NCBI RefSeq assembly: GCF_052857255.1
Contig: NC_135506.1
Coordinates: 79,716,324-79,780,323, forward strand
Direction: 5' to 3'
Length of the DNA stretch: 64,000 nucleotides
Source: Amblyomma americanum
Lineage: Eukaryota > Arthropoda > Arachnida > Ixodida > Ixodidae
A model generated the notes under the pieces. The model was not told the origin of the DNA. It ran no database searches and saw only the letters and a list, made by a program, of their open reading frames with translations. The position numbers and the translations under genes were made by a program. Each line of letters begins with the position of its first letter. Position 1 is the first letter of the stretch. Shown here in pieces: positions 11,748-22,611 of the stretch.

Positions 11748-11980
11748 GCATCCAGCTTTTGAACATCGGCATCCAGGTTTCGAACATTTGCATCCAGCCT
11801 TCTAACATTGGTATCCAGTCGTCGAACATTGGTATCCGGCTTTCGAATAATGACATCCAGCTTTCTAGAACCTGGGCCAGTAAAGGTCTCGGACTGGCAT
11901 CCAACTTTCAAACATTGGTATCCAGCTTTCAAACCATGGCATCCAGTTTTTGAGCAATGGTATCCAGCTTTTGAAGACCG
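11748..11980. repeat. 21-bp minisatellite in two blocks
   Basis: About ten units of 21 bp follow the pattern GCATCCAGCTTTCGAACATTG. Six units start at 11748 and four at 11897. Each block is preceded by GGGCCAGTAAAGGTCTC (11725 and 11874), so a larger unit of about 149 bp was itself duplicated. Because 21 is a multiple of three, every frame encodes a seven-residue repeat; on the minus strand it reads like RRLDTNV, a heptad pattern, inside a 132-codon frame. Confidence 0.9.
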
Positions 11981-12594
11981 GCACATGCAAAACCGGCTGC
12001 TGGCTAGACTAGCATTGTCGATTTAGACTTCGAAAGTAACCAGGCTGCATGGCTGGCATCTTGCTTGGAGTGACAAATATGTGCAGGGTAAGAACCCTAG
12101 GATGTCCTCAGAATCCAACACTCGTCTCTAGGGAAGGGCTGCCCTATACAACGGAGATGCAAACCTTGCACCCTGGTTACTTTTCGCAATCATGGTACTA
12201 TTCCACTTAGCAGCTGTGAGGCGCTTCAGGTGGTGTGCCTATAGGCAGGGCTCGATCGGGCAGGAGTCAGGACCTGGAGTGGGGTGCCGGGCTTGCGGTG
12301 GGGCCCTGGGCAGAACTTGTGGTGGGGTGCTGGGCAGAACCTCGGTTGGGGTACATTTATTTTAATGTTTGCTGCATGCCGATGATTCAGGTTAGACAAC
12401 GCAGCTCGGCAATATGCTGTAGTACGGCTAAGAGATTCATAAAGTGCTTAACGAAGCTGTCCTCCTGTAAACTGATCAGCCATATCTGAAGTAATCGTTG
12501 CACTCCTCTTGCAAAAGGACTTTTCCACTGCACTCAAATTCCTTGTCCAGCTCTTTGCACGATGACCTCAGAATGCGTTGAGCCTGCAAAGACA
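11981..12594. other. No recognised gene
   Basis: The stretch includes a short G-rich part near 12280-12355 in which CTGGGCAGAAC occurs twice. I see no coding region or RNA. The LINE that follows probably starts just right of here. Confidence 0.4.
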
Positions 12595-12695
12595 TTGGGG
12601 ATTGGACAGATACACTAAAGAGACACGTCGCCGAGTCGACGATATCTTTAGAGGGTTCAGACGCTCCAATCATAGCCGACAGCAGGCTCCTCCAC

Positions 12696-14906
12696 ATGTG
12701 GGAGGCAAAATGTGGCCTAGAACGCAGACTTAAAAAGCAGAGGTGGAATCGAAACTTCAAAAGAAGGATAGCCAGACACAACCGGGAGATCGAAAAGTAT
12801 GCGATGCAACTTTGCGAGCAAAACTGGTGTAGCAGGTGCGACGACATAGAAAGAGGTATGTGCCTAGCAAAAACGTGAAACATTCTGCGACACTTGCTAG
12901 ATCCAACCAAATCAAAATCTCAGGCAGAAATCAGGATAGCCAAAGCGCGACACGTATATGATCGGTCAGACGAGGATTTTATGCAGGGAATCATACAAAC
13001 ATACGTAGGAGATGTAACTCGCGCTAGCCTACCGGAGTATAGGGGGCCTCCCAGAGAGGAACTCGATGCGCCTATAATGGAGGCAGAGGTGAGAGCAGAG
13101 ATAATTAAGCTCAAAAAGAAATCCGCTCCGGGCCCGGACGGAATCACAAACACAATTCTGCGGAATCTAGACGACGAGTCGATCACAACAATTACAAACT
13201 ACATCCAGCAAGTGTGGTAAAGGGTGAGCTCCCCAAGCAGTGTAAGGAAGCTAGTATTATACTAATTCGTAAACCAGGCAAACCACCAAAGCCGGAAAAC
13301 CTTAGACCGATCTCTCTTATGTCCTGCATAGGAAAGTTAATGGAGCATGTGATCCAAACGAGAATGACTCGATTTATGGAAGCCGAGCAATGACCAAACG
13401 AGATGATCGGCTTCCCACCGAGCTTGAGCCCTCAAGATGTAATGCTGAAACTTCAGCTCTACATCATAGATTCACGGTCGAGAGACGCAAAGGTAATTTA
13501 GGATTAGACTTAAAAAAGCCTTTGATAATGTCAAGCACGAAGCAATCCTAGCAGAACTGCAAGAAGTAGGTGTTGGCTGTACAACCTACAACTACATAAA
13601 AGACTTCCTGTCTGATAGGACAGCGCGTATAAAATATCAGGACAGGTAGGTAGGAAAAACTTTATTGAAAATGCCGGCAACCGACGGTTTGACGCGTCGT
13701 GACGTTGGCCAAGCGTCGACCCGGGGTTATGCCCTCCTCTGCACTACCCCCGTTCGGCCCGTTTGTGGTGGGTCGTGAGGCTTGTGCTTTTCGAGCGCAC
13801 CCCGGGCCTGCTGGACGGCCCATAGTTGAATGTCCTTGTCTGCAGACTGCACTGCACTTTGAAGTTCGGGCGGGTATATCCTGGAGGTAGCCTCGGTCGG
13901 GAACCTGGCACAGTCCCACATGATGTGCCATTGGTCCGCCGGACCAGCTGCACAAACATTGCACACATCGCTCGGATAGAGTTCTGGGTGAAGTACGTGT
14001 AGCACTGCCGGGGCGAGGAGTGACCCGGTCTGTATCTGTCTTAGGATGACGGCCTCCTCCCGACTGAGTGCCGGGTGGGGAGGCGGCATTGTCCGTCGAG
14101 CTAGGCGGTAACACATGGTAACTTCGCCATAACTGGTTACGCGGTCCTTGGTTTCGAACCACCACACGGAACGGTCACTCTCGGGGGCGCGGAGGGTAAG
14201 CGCTCGCGCCGCCGAATGGGCCGTCTCGTTGTGGTTCGGCGAGGATGCACACTCGCCCGCGTGCGCCGGGAACCACTTGATACGGATGGAGAATCAGAGG
14301 AAATCACGTTGGGAAGCACAGGTACCCCCCAAGGCTCCGTACTATTCCCGCTCCTCTTTAACCTAGCAATGAGAGGCCTCCCCACGAGACTCAGAGATAG
14401 AAAACCTAAACTTCAGCATGTATGTGGACGATACAAACGTTTAGATTAACCAGGGTAGCGACGCTGACATCGAGAGCAAGCTGCAGGAAGCCACGAATAT
14501 AGTGGTGGACTACGCAGCAGCTAGGGCGCTCTCGTGCACACAAGAGAAGTCAGAGCTCCTGGTGTACAACCCTAAATCTCTGAGACTTAAACAAAGCAAT
14601 GACTTTAACATCACAGTCGAGGGTAAAGCGGTCCGCAAGGTAGACAAGATCAGGATTCCTGGTCTCCATATCCAAAGCAATGGATGTAATGATGCGACTA
14701 TAAAGAAGCTGGAAGCCTATGTGGCACAGGTCATAGGAATCTTTAGGAGAATAGCCCTCAAGGGAAGAGGGCTTAACGAGAGGAGCCTAATTAAGCTGGT
14801 GCAGGCCTACGTTATTAGCTGTCTGAGCTACGCCACACCATACCTTAATATACGGGCCTCGGAACGAGACAAACTAGATTCGATAATCAGGAGATGCTAC
14901 AAGTGA
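12696..14906 (+). pseudogene. LINE-A reverse transcriptase region, broken
   Basis: This is the middle of the LINE ORF2-type protein. In order: a basic linker (KRRIARHNREIEKY), RT finger motif KKKSAPGPDGI near 13110, ENLRPISLMSCIGK near 13295, motif A FDNVKHEAIL near 13531, motif B GTPQGSV near 14321 and the catalytic YVDD at 14421-14432. Breaks include an in-frame TGA at 12876, a frameshift near 13219, a stop after MEAEQ near 13393, a shift at the A tract near 13512, the nested LINE fragment, and a stop soon after YVDD. The last 134 codons (14502-14906) are open and hold the thumb-like region. Confidence 0.9.
13642..14284 (-). mobile_element. LINE-B: 3' fragment nested in LINE-A
   Basis: On the minus strand this encodes the end of another RNase H LINE: KWFPAHAG and NHNETAHSAAR (RNase H end), then a 146-codon frame (13727-14167) with LRQIQTGSLLAP and a Cys/His cluster, CNVCAAGPADQWHIMWDC, typical of the C-terminus of such elements. 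An AATAAAG motif near its 3' end (left side) fits a poly(A) signal. Orientation and sequence differ from LINE-A, so it inserted into LINE-A after that copy had landed. Borders are approximate; I could not identify a clear target duplication. Confidence 0.85.
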
Positions 14907-14939
14907 GCACTCGGTATACCCATAAGCATTTCAACCGAA

Positions 14940-15984
14940 AGATTCTTAGGAATGGGAGTTCACAACACATGGAGGGAAATCGCCGAGGCTGTTAAAACAG
15001 CCCAGCAGGAAAGACTTAGCCAATCCAGCACAGCTAGGGCTATCCTAAACATGGTAGGGCTACAAATAGACAGGGGTATGCAACAGAAGCAGGACATCCT
15101 AAGAATAATTAGAGAACAACTTAGGGTGGATCCTCTCCTTAGAATTATTCACCCCACCTTTCACAGGGAAAGGAGGGAGAAGAGAGCTGAGGCGCTAGTC
15201 AGGCTCTTCAGCGAGGCAAACGAGAAAACAGTAGCATACACGGACGCGGCGAATGGCAAGCTGGGAGCGCCGGTAGCCTCGGTGGTGGATGGCCGGGGTG
15301 AGGCAGTCTCATCAGCAACTATACGCATCCGCAATCCGGAGTCAGCAGAAGAAGCGACAATAGCGCTTGCTTGAGTAGGGACAGAAGCAAAATTCATAGT
15401 TAGCGACAGCAAAACGGCCATATATAACTATGGTAGAGGTAGGATTGCACCAGAAGCGGTGCGGATACTAACAGGAGGAAAAATAGACAGGAAAATTAGC
15501 CTCGTATGGGCACCAGCTCACACGTCAGTTCCAGGCAATGAGGCGGCACACGCTCGAGATCTCTACTTCCGAGCAGGAGCAGAACCACCCGACTGCGCAA
15601 GAACTAGACGAGAGACAGCAGAAATACTCGGAAATAACTGAAAACTACAGATTACAAAGGAGACTAGTCACTCCACCGGACAGAGAACTCGGAAACAGGC
15701 GACGATCTGGCGCAGATTATAGGCAGAAAATTACATTATTCCGGTCTGGGCATCGCACGTCCTCAAAGACGAAGGCATAGATGATAAGTGCAAAAAATGT
15801 GGAGAGGGGGACCCTCGATCACGTAATTTGGGAATGTGTAGACTCCCCAGGGGCTAACGAAGGAATTGATAGTAGAGAAGCCTGGGAGACCCTTCTGCGG
15901 AGCACGGACCCCGTCATGCAGAAGCAAGTCATTCATCTGGCGGTGGAGGCCGCGAAGAGCCAGCAACTCTTTGCCTGCCTTTAA
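14940..15984 (+). pseudogene. LINE-A RNase H and C-terminal region, broken
   Basis: The frame at 14952-15374 includes the RNase H start VAYTDAANGKLG (first catalytic Asp). After a TGA at 15372 the domain continues with FIVSDSKTAIYNYG and WAPAHTSVPGNEAAHARD, the later acidic and His-containing motifs. A Cys pair (CKKCGEGD) near 15790 starts the usual Cys/His tail. In RNase H LINEs the domain removes RNA from the cDNA hybrid. Stops and a frameshift near 15640 show this copy is dead. Confidence 0.85.
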
Positions 15985-15986
15985 TC

Positions 15987-16004
15987 GGGGGGGGGGGGGG
16001 GGGG
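15987..16004. repeat. Poly-G run of 18
   Basis: Eighteen consecutive G in the 3' UTR of LINE-A. The length is likely variable or sequencing-error-prone. Confidence 0.95.
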
Positions 16005-16095
16005 CCGGCCCCTACCCCCTAGGCCTGCGTGCCGGGGGTAGGGAGTAGGGGGCCTCCCTTCTGATGGAAATAAAAAAGGTTTTTGGAATGGAATG

Positions 16096-17929
16096 GCCTT
16101 TAAAGAGAGGCATGATGTCATGATATAAACCTAAATATGGCCGTCACAGCACAAACACAGAGCGCTGCATTGAAAAGGGCACGTCCGGGAGATGAGTTGG
16201 GGGGGGGGGAGATAGGAGACTTAAAAAGAGAGAGGGGAGGGGGGCCGAAACATGTGAAAGATATTTCGAATTCTCCGAGAATGAATTCTCTGAGAATGGG
16301 GGAACATGCGCTGAAGTTTGCGGTGCCAATTGCAGCGCCATAAAACTCTGTTTATCGAGAAGAGCAAGCAATTTTAGGTAGTACTATTAGTAATTTTCCG
16401 CGCCACCTTCAGGCGCTTGTTGGCATGAGACTCCGCGCGCTGTCGAAGGCGCACGTGCCGTGCATCAGCTATCTGGGCTACACCAAGAGAAGCTAGGCAA
16501 TGAATACTGTCAGCCAAACGCGGATATCTAATCGCGCAGAATGTGTTCTCGCGTTTGCTGTGGCCCAAGCGGCTGACAAAAGCAGTTTCCTAATGGAACA
16601 ATTGCAGTGCCACCTTGGCAACGCAGGTTCCCATAAGCAGTTTTGAAGGTAAGGGTGTGGAAAACGTAGAGCGTCAAAGTATTCTTCCAAAGCCGCTGGA
16701 CACACCTCATGTCCGGCGACCGAAAAGTTTGAAGCGAAAAATGTGGAGCTCGAGATGGACTTCGCCAAAACGACTTCAGACACTCGCGCACTCTTTGGGG
16801 CCGTGTGTTAGTTCAGGATGGCTTAAATGATATCATGAAATAACAAAAACATAAAACAATAAATTAAATATTATGCAAGCAAATTCGCACTCTCTCAAAT
16901 TCGCACTCTCACATGTCTCATACGGGACATGTGGCAAACAAGCTAGGTTAACATGCGTTTAACACCATTTGTCAGTAGATTTATTTGCTGGTCGTCAAAG
17001 AATCCTGCAACGTTTTGTTGATGTGCAAATTTCACACAAAAAGCTAAACGAAACAAAATCGTGTTGAACTGTGGCTCGCAACTATTTCCGATGCTTTTCA
17101 TCAATAAAGGTAATATTCGAAAGAAAAAAAATTAATTTGCGAGCAAATAAGTAAGGACGTCTGCAAGAGCTATAGCCCTCAATGCAAATTACGCAGCAAA
17201 ACAAAATGCACAGAAACGATATTTTGAAACATTACGATGTGCAGAAAAAAAGAAAGCCCAAATCGGAAAACACAGGGGAAGGCGCGATCACAAGGAACGA
17301 CGTAGGGAAGCGTAGGAATCTCTTACCGCGTGTTGAACCGGCGGCCTACTGTTTCGCGCGTGCGCAACTTATAATTGTAAATTACGAGGCCACTGCTTCG
17401 TTTCTGCACGTTGCACTTGCACTAAGTTATTACGTTTGATTTAGTATACCTATTAAGCAGACACCCACTGCGCAGTGTGGCAGTGAATTCTCTAAAGTGA
17501 AGCAAAAAAGCGCTTTTCTCATTAAAAAAATCATGAAATGAAAGTCATTTGATTTTTTTGGAAGGAAGCCCTCTTAGGCTGGTTTTCAGATACTCGCGCA
17601 AGCAGAGCGTGCCAAAACGCTTTAAAATACATAACGTTTTTACAAATAGGCGGGTTATTATGCCCAGGAATCGGATAAAGGCAACAGCGTGAGCTCTTGT
17701 CTGTGCACTTTTCAAAAAAGTATTTTTTTTTATTAGCGGCTTGACTATGCCATATATAGTTACACGAATCACAACAACTGGGTAATGCCAGCGCATATTC
17801 GTTAATTACTAAATTTACTACAACATTTCAAAGGAATTTTAGCCGTTAGTTGCAGCCGCTTCTTGTTCCCAGTAATAACGATAGAATTCTACAGATCCGT
17901 AGTTGTCTGGATGGTGTCGACGTCGGCCT
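16096..17929. other. No recognised gene
   Basis: I see a G run near 16200, a doubled GAATTCTCNGAGAAT string near 16268-16297, and A+T-rich DNA to 17830. A minus-strand frame at 16374-16568 shares a short pattern (LGVAQIADAR against LGTVQIEDAR) with one near 24480, so both may be remnants of an unnamed interspersed repeat. No gene is supported. Confidence 0.4.
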
Positions 17930-18009
17930 TAGGCCCGTTTCACATGCATGCGATTTTCGCCTGCGACACTGCGAACTCAGTCGGTCTGCGACTGGGGAGG
18001 GCCGTCGGT

Positions 18010-19041
18010 CTAGTCGCAGACGGCTTGCGATCGAGTTCCGTCCGGTTGGTATAGAAATCTAAAGTCTGGCGAAAACTCGTCTGGTCGGGTAGAAGATTCA
18101 TGTATGAAGAAAAAGGAACGCCGACCAAAAGGTTGTTGTTTAAAACGAGACGTTTCGGCTTCCATACAGAAGACTTGATCACTGGGCGGAAAGCCCAAAG
18201 CACAAAGCTCAAGTGCGTCGAAGTAATCGCCCAAGCATCTTCCGTACGTAGGCGGGAGATTGCCTGCGTTGTGGTTAAGGGTTTTGTCTGTTGTTTGGAT
18301 TATCAGGGATTCCAGATATCGACGTGACAGCCAATTCTTTTCTCTAGCGATGAATGATGCTTCTTCCCAAGCTATATTGTGCGTCGCGGCTTCCATGTGT
18401 TCCGCAAGTGCATTAGATGCAATCTTTTTGTTCCTGACGTCGTTCTTGTGGTCCCTCAATCGCCTTTCTAAATTCCCGCTCTCGCCGATATACCAGTAGT
18501 CGCAGTCTGCGCAGAGAATCTTATAGATGACGCCAGGAAACTTCTCTTTCTTTATCTTGTCTTTGGCGGCCACCAGCTCATGCCTCAGCTTGCACGCAGG
18601 AACGTGAGCGACGTGAACACCGTAAGTGCGCAGAACGCGAGCCAAAGACTCGCTCCCGCCCGGCACATATGGGATAGCGGCTCGGGCTCGGCAAGGAGTA
18701 CCAACTGGTTCTGATAGGCGTGAAGACCGTTGAAGGACAGAATCCACGAAGTGCTTGGGGTAGCCGCATTCACTCAATTCTCGACGCACTTGGCGTAGGT
18801 CAGCAGCCCGATCTTCTGGCCTTGGACAGATGTTTTTGGCACGTCGCACGAGGGAAGCCACGACGGAGCGTTTGTGGAAAACCGGGTGGACAGAATTAAA
18901 ATGAAGATACCGGTTTGTGTGGGTTTCTTTTCTATAAACTTTGAAAGAAAGGCGGTTTCCACGGCGTTCCACCAAAACGTCCAGGAAAGGAAGACGGCGT
19001 GCAGCCTCCTCCTCAAAAGTGAATTCAATGGAATCTTCCAT
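18010..19041 (-). pseudogene. PLE-A thumb and GIY-YIG endonuclease ORF (343 codons)
   Basis: The longest open frame in the window. Residues 1-100 carry the RT thumb region (RRLPFLDVLVERRGN, FHKRSVVASLVRRAK). Residues 168-250 are the GIY-YIG domain: GVIYKI at 170, YIGES at 184, Arg at 193-194, a conserved His at 198 and Glu at 244. The CADCDY string between the two motifs is usual for the Penelope type. The endonuclease nicks target DNA. The frame's ATG is not a true start: the same sequence continues upstream in PLE-B, and a single-base loss separates it here from the RT. It ends at a stop at 18010. Confidence 0.9.
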
Positions 19042-20470
19042 GCTATTGATGTGATCTGTGAAAGGACCTACGCATTATTTTTGATAATACAGAAACAATC
19101 TTCGACGTAACGAACAAAAACCTTTGGGCGCGGTTCGAAGGAAGCCAGTGCGCGAGCTTCTATTGCTTCCATGGTAAGGTTTATGGTTGTCACCAATATA
19201 GATGCACCCATAGCAGCGCCATGAACTTGTCTATAGACTGTACCCCGGAAAACAAAATAAGTGTTCTCAAGGCAGAACTACAACAGCTTCAGAAGATCCG
19301 ATGCTTCGATAGGGGTTCTTTCACACAATCCGTCCTCATTCTGCAGTGATGAGCGGCACACCTCCACAGCCAGATCCGCAGTACGCTGGTGAACAGCGAT
19401 TTCACATCAAAGGACACCATGACCTCGTCGTCCTCCACAGTGACATCACGTACTTTTTCAATGAAATCGAAAGAGTCACGTATGAAAGTCGAGCCCATTC
19501 CAACGAGTGGCGCAAAAACCTTGTCTAAGTAGCCCGACAAGCGCTATAAGGGCGACCGTGTAAAGTCAACTATTGGTCGCATCGGGACGTTTGGCTTATG
19601 GATCTTCGGGAGACTATACAAGGCGGGAGCTGACCCATTGTGGCAGAGGAGCTTGAAATAAAGTGACTTGTGGTCCGGTGGAACAAATCGGAAGACGTCA
19701 GTCAAAAGAATCTGCAAGTTTCTACCTTGAGCGTAGGGTCCCGCTTCAGCGGCAAGTACGTGCTGTCGTCCTGCAGAAGGCCAGTCATTTTTTCAACGTA
19801 GTCGTTGCTGTCCAACATGACGGTAGCGTTGCCTTTGTCAGCGGGAAGTATAATATATGTCCGTGTTTTTACGCAGGCTTTTGATGGCATCACGCTCCTC
19901 GGAAAGAAGGGGGGTCGGAGGATGTCGCGGAAGCTTGGCAAGGATGCTGACTGCACGAGTTCGGGCCTCATCTCGGCGGTTGTTATCTACCTGACCTATA
20001 GCGCGTTCGACAGCACAGACGATTTTCCTTGCGTCCAGCGCAGGTCTCGTGTTAATGTTCAACCCGAGCTTAAGTACAGCGAGTTCTGCTCGAGTAGGTT
20101 GTGGACTGTCGAAGTGGTCGGGCCAAGCGCAAACATTTTTTCGCGAGGCAGCAGCCTTGATAACTTCTTTTGGCGGGAAAACTCTCGTTGGCGGGACTGG
20201 AGGCTCACCTTGTAGTTAGCATGTAACTGGACGGTGGCGAAGTCGTCCGGACACTGGTGCTCGAGGCGGCGACGAGCAAAGAAGACTTCGTTCTGCAGGT
20301 GCCTGATAGAGGCCTTACAATCTAGGATCCTGGCTTGAAGCAGTTGCCGTTCCGCTCGTGATACCACGCTGTGGCCAAATGCCGTGTCAACAGGTCGCAG
20401 CAGACGGAGGGATCTCGGAATGAGGCTCCTAGCCTTGCATATGAGGTTAAAATCCAGATGGGCTTTGAAA
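19042..20470 (-). pseudogene. PLE-A reverse transcriptase region, broken
   Basis: Pieces in several frames: 20059-20367 (basic, Gln/Arg-rich N-terminal region), 19838-20062, 19702-19971 with ILPADKGNATVMLD, about 19540-19610 with the KIHKPNVPMRP motif, 19289-19540 with VMVSFDVKSLFTS, and about 19080-19220 with MGASILVTT and RYVED. The first Asp of the palm motif is replaced by Glu. At least three frameshifts break the protein. Compared with PLE-B the same residues are recognisable, so the damage came after copying. Confidence 0.88.
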
Positions 20471-20520
20471 AGAGGTCATGGCTTTGAAAAGAGGTCATGG
20501 TAGAGGTCATGGTGTCTTTT
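20461..20520. repeat. Slippage-like junction between inverted Penelope copies
   Basis: The 20-bp string GGCTTTGAAAAGAGGTCATG is followed by a near-identical unit and then by a third GAGGTCATGG that begins PLE-B. GAGGTCATGGTGTC belongs to RT motif A of the element, so the repeat is made from the two joined ends. Confidence 0.85.
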
Positions 20521-21842
20521 GATGTAAAATCTCTGTTCACCAGCGTACCCGTCGATCTGGCTGTGGAGGTGTGCCGCTCAGCGCTGCAGAATGACGACGG
20601 ATTGCGTTAAAGAACCCCTATCGAAGCATCGGATCTTCTGAAGCTGTTGCAGTTCTGCCTTGAGAACACTTATTTTGTTTTTCGGGGTACAGTCTAAGAC
20701 AAGTTCATGGCACTGCTATGGGTGCATCTATATCAGTGACAACCTCAAACCTTACCATGGAAGCAATAGAAGCTCGCGCACTGGCTTCCTTCGAACCGCG
20801 CCCAAAGGTTTTTGTGCGTTACGTCGACGATTGTTTCTGTATTAACAAAAAGAATGCGTTAGGTCCTTTCACAGATCACATCAATAGCATGGAAGATTCC
20901 ATTCAATTCACTGTTGAGGAGGAGGCTGCACGCCGTCTTCCTTTTCTGGACGTTTTGGTGGAACGCCGTGGAAACCGCCTTTCTTTCAAAGTTTATAGAA
21001 AAGAAACCCACACAGGCCGGTATCTTCATTTTAATTCTGTCCACCCGGTTTTCCACAAACGCTCCGTCGTGGCTTCCCTCGTCCGACGTGCCAAAAACAT
21101 CTGCCCGAGGCCATAAGATCGGGCTGCTGGCCTATGCCAAGTGCGCCGATAATTGAGTGAATGCGGCTACCCTAAGCTGTTCGTGGATTCTGTCCTTCAA
21201 CGGTCTTCACGCCCATAAGAACCAGTTGACCCTCCTTGCAGAGCCCGAGCCGCTATCCCATATGTGCCGAGCGTGAGCGAGTCTTTGGCTCGCGTTCTGC
21301 GCACTTACGGTGTGCACGTCGCTCACGTTCCTGCTGCAAGCCGAGGCATGAGCTCGTGGCCGCCAAAGACAAGATAAAGAAAGAGATGTTTCCTGGCGTC
21401 ATCTATAAGGTTCCCTGCGCAGACTGCGACTACTGCTATATCGGCGAGAGCGGGAATTTCGAAAGGCGATTGAGGGACCACAAGAAAGACGCCAGGAACA
21501 AAAAGATTGCATCTAATGCACATGCGGAACACGTGGAAGCCGCGACGCACAATATAGCTTGGGAAGAAGCATCAGTCATCGCAAGAGAAAGGAATTGGCT
21601 GTCACGTCGATATCTCGAATCCCTGATAATCCAAACAACAGACAAAACCCTTAACCACAACGCAGGCAATCTCCCGCCTACGTACGCAAGATGCTTGGGG
21701 CGATTACTTCGACGCACTTAAGCTTTGTGCTTTGGGCTTTCCGCCCAGTGATCAAGGCTTCCGTATGGAAGCCGAAACGTCTCGTTTTAAACAACAACCT
21801 TTTGGTCGGCGTTCCTTTTTGTTCATACATGAATCCGGTTGG
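20503..21842 (+). mobile_element. PLE-B: 5'-truncated inverted Penelope-like copy
   Basis: A plus-strand copy of the same family as PLE-A starting at RT motif A (VMVSFDVKSLFTS), then MGASISVTTSNLTMEAI, the catalytic RYVDDCFC near 20817, the thumb region, and a GIY-YIG frame (21236-21721: GVIYKVPCAD, CYIGESGN). The palm motif is intact, unlike PLE-A, but stops near 20610 and 20697 and frame changes near 21120 and 21170 disable it. It ends by 21842 where the shared sequence stops. Together with PLE-A it makes inverted arms of about 1.35 kb around a spacer of roughly 1.1 kb. Confidence 0.9.
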
Positions 21843-22277
21843 TATTCAGTCGCAGCTTCGGTGTGTTCGCTCAGCGAATGAACAATGGGGAACGCCGAGA
21901 CTGCGTGCGACATGCAGCCACGTGGGAGCTGTTGCCGCGATAGACGCAAAACTGTTTATTCTAATCAAAACATTGAAATAATGCCCCACATCAAAAACTA
22001 CACTTGTCATAACATAATCAACACATTTCGTGTAGCGTTTTGGTCGCGTTTAATCATGGATTGGCTTTGCAAACATCAAGAAACCTTGACTGTCCCTTTG
22101 ACCGAATTCGCTGCGGAGTTGCATGTGAAAGCACCGGCCGAAAATCGCACTGCGGCGTCACCGGCTAGGCCGACTGTTTTCGTTCTAGTTTCAGCTTGTG
22201 AAACGGGCCTTATGCGACAGAGCGGTTCCTCTGTGGCGGAATATGCATACTCGACTGACCACCACCGAAGTCTCCGT
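21843..22277. other. No recognised gene
   Basis: The flank of PLE-B. The string GTGAAACGGGCCT near 22198 is the reverse complement of one near 17930 left of PLE-A, so both elements may have landed in, or carried, the same terminal sequence. No gene is seen. Confidence 0.4.
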
Positions 22278-22385
22278 CTTTAGTAAAACAGCGCGAACAA
22301 CGTAGGAAAAGATGAAGGAGGACACAGGACGGGCGCTGTGTCCTCCTTCATCTTGTCCTACGTTGTTCGCGCTGTTTTACTAAAG
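22278..22385. repeat. 108-nt near-perfect hairpin (50-bp arms, 8-nt loop)
   Basis: The left arm at 22278-22327 begins CTTTAGTAAAACAGCGCG. The right arm at 22336-22385 is its reverse complement with one mismatch. The loop is GACGGGCG. The words AGGACAAGA and GAGGACACAG resemble the 3' part of PLE-C near 38490, so it may be two inverted Penelope termini. That link is an inference. Confidence 0.95.
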
Positions 22386-22611
22386 ATACATCTATACCAA
22401 CTCGCCCAAATGAACGTTCTACGAAGTCTCACGTCGTTGCACAACTCAAAATCAGCGAACGGACAGAACAAAAGTCGATGGCAGCAGCACACAGCAAGCG
22501 AATGCGTTTGGAATGCTTCGGAATGTGTTTGCAAATTGTTGGGAAGCACCTTAGAACACAATTCATCAGCGGCGGAGCCCGCGGCAGACGTCGCCGCGCC
22601 GCGCCGCTCCG

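Larger units (their letters stand above)
12595..16095 (+). mobile_element. LINE-A: degenerate RNase H-bearing non-LTR retrotransposon
   Basis: A 5'-truncated non-LTR element running from the linker before the reverse transcriptase, through RT and RNase H, to a 3' UTR with an 18-base G run and AATAAAAAAGG near 16070. RT followed by RNase H and a Cys-rich C-terminus fits the I/Jockey-like group (family knowledge; clade not tested). The endonuclease domain is missing. The element is split by a second LINE fragment in opposite orientation at about 13642-14284. Several stops and frameshifts make it inactive. Confidence 0.9.
18010..20470 (-). mobile_element. PLE-A: Penelope-like element, near-complete coding part
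   Basis: A minus-strand Penelope-like retroelement. From its 5' end at about 20470: an N-terminal region (ERQLLQARILDCKAS), the RT start TYIILPADKGNATVML, the LPKIHKP-type motif near 19600, motif A VSFDVKSLFTS near 19415, the palm motif YVED at 19098-19109, then a C-terminal GIY-YIG endonuclease. RT plus GIY-YIG defines this class. Frameshifts after motif A and at 19082, and the change from YVDD to YVED, indicate inactivity. Its 5' end abuts the inverted partial copy PLE-B. Confidence 0.92.

Noticed and set aside
11748..11980. CRISPR array
   Set aside because: The units are contiguous 21-bp tandem repeats without unique spacers, in a eukaryotic setting.
12476..12910. Minus-strand frame of 144 codons
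   Set aside because: Shadow of the LINE-A linker coding region on the plus strand.
18010..21842. Group I intron or homing endonuclease (because of GIY-YIG)
   Set aside because: The domain follows a reverse transcriptase with Penelope-type motifs in the same element.
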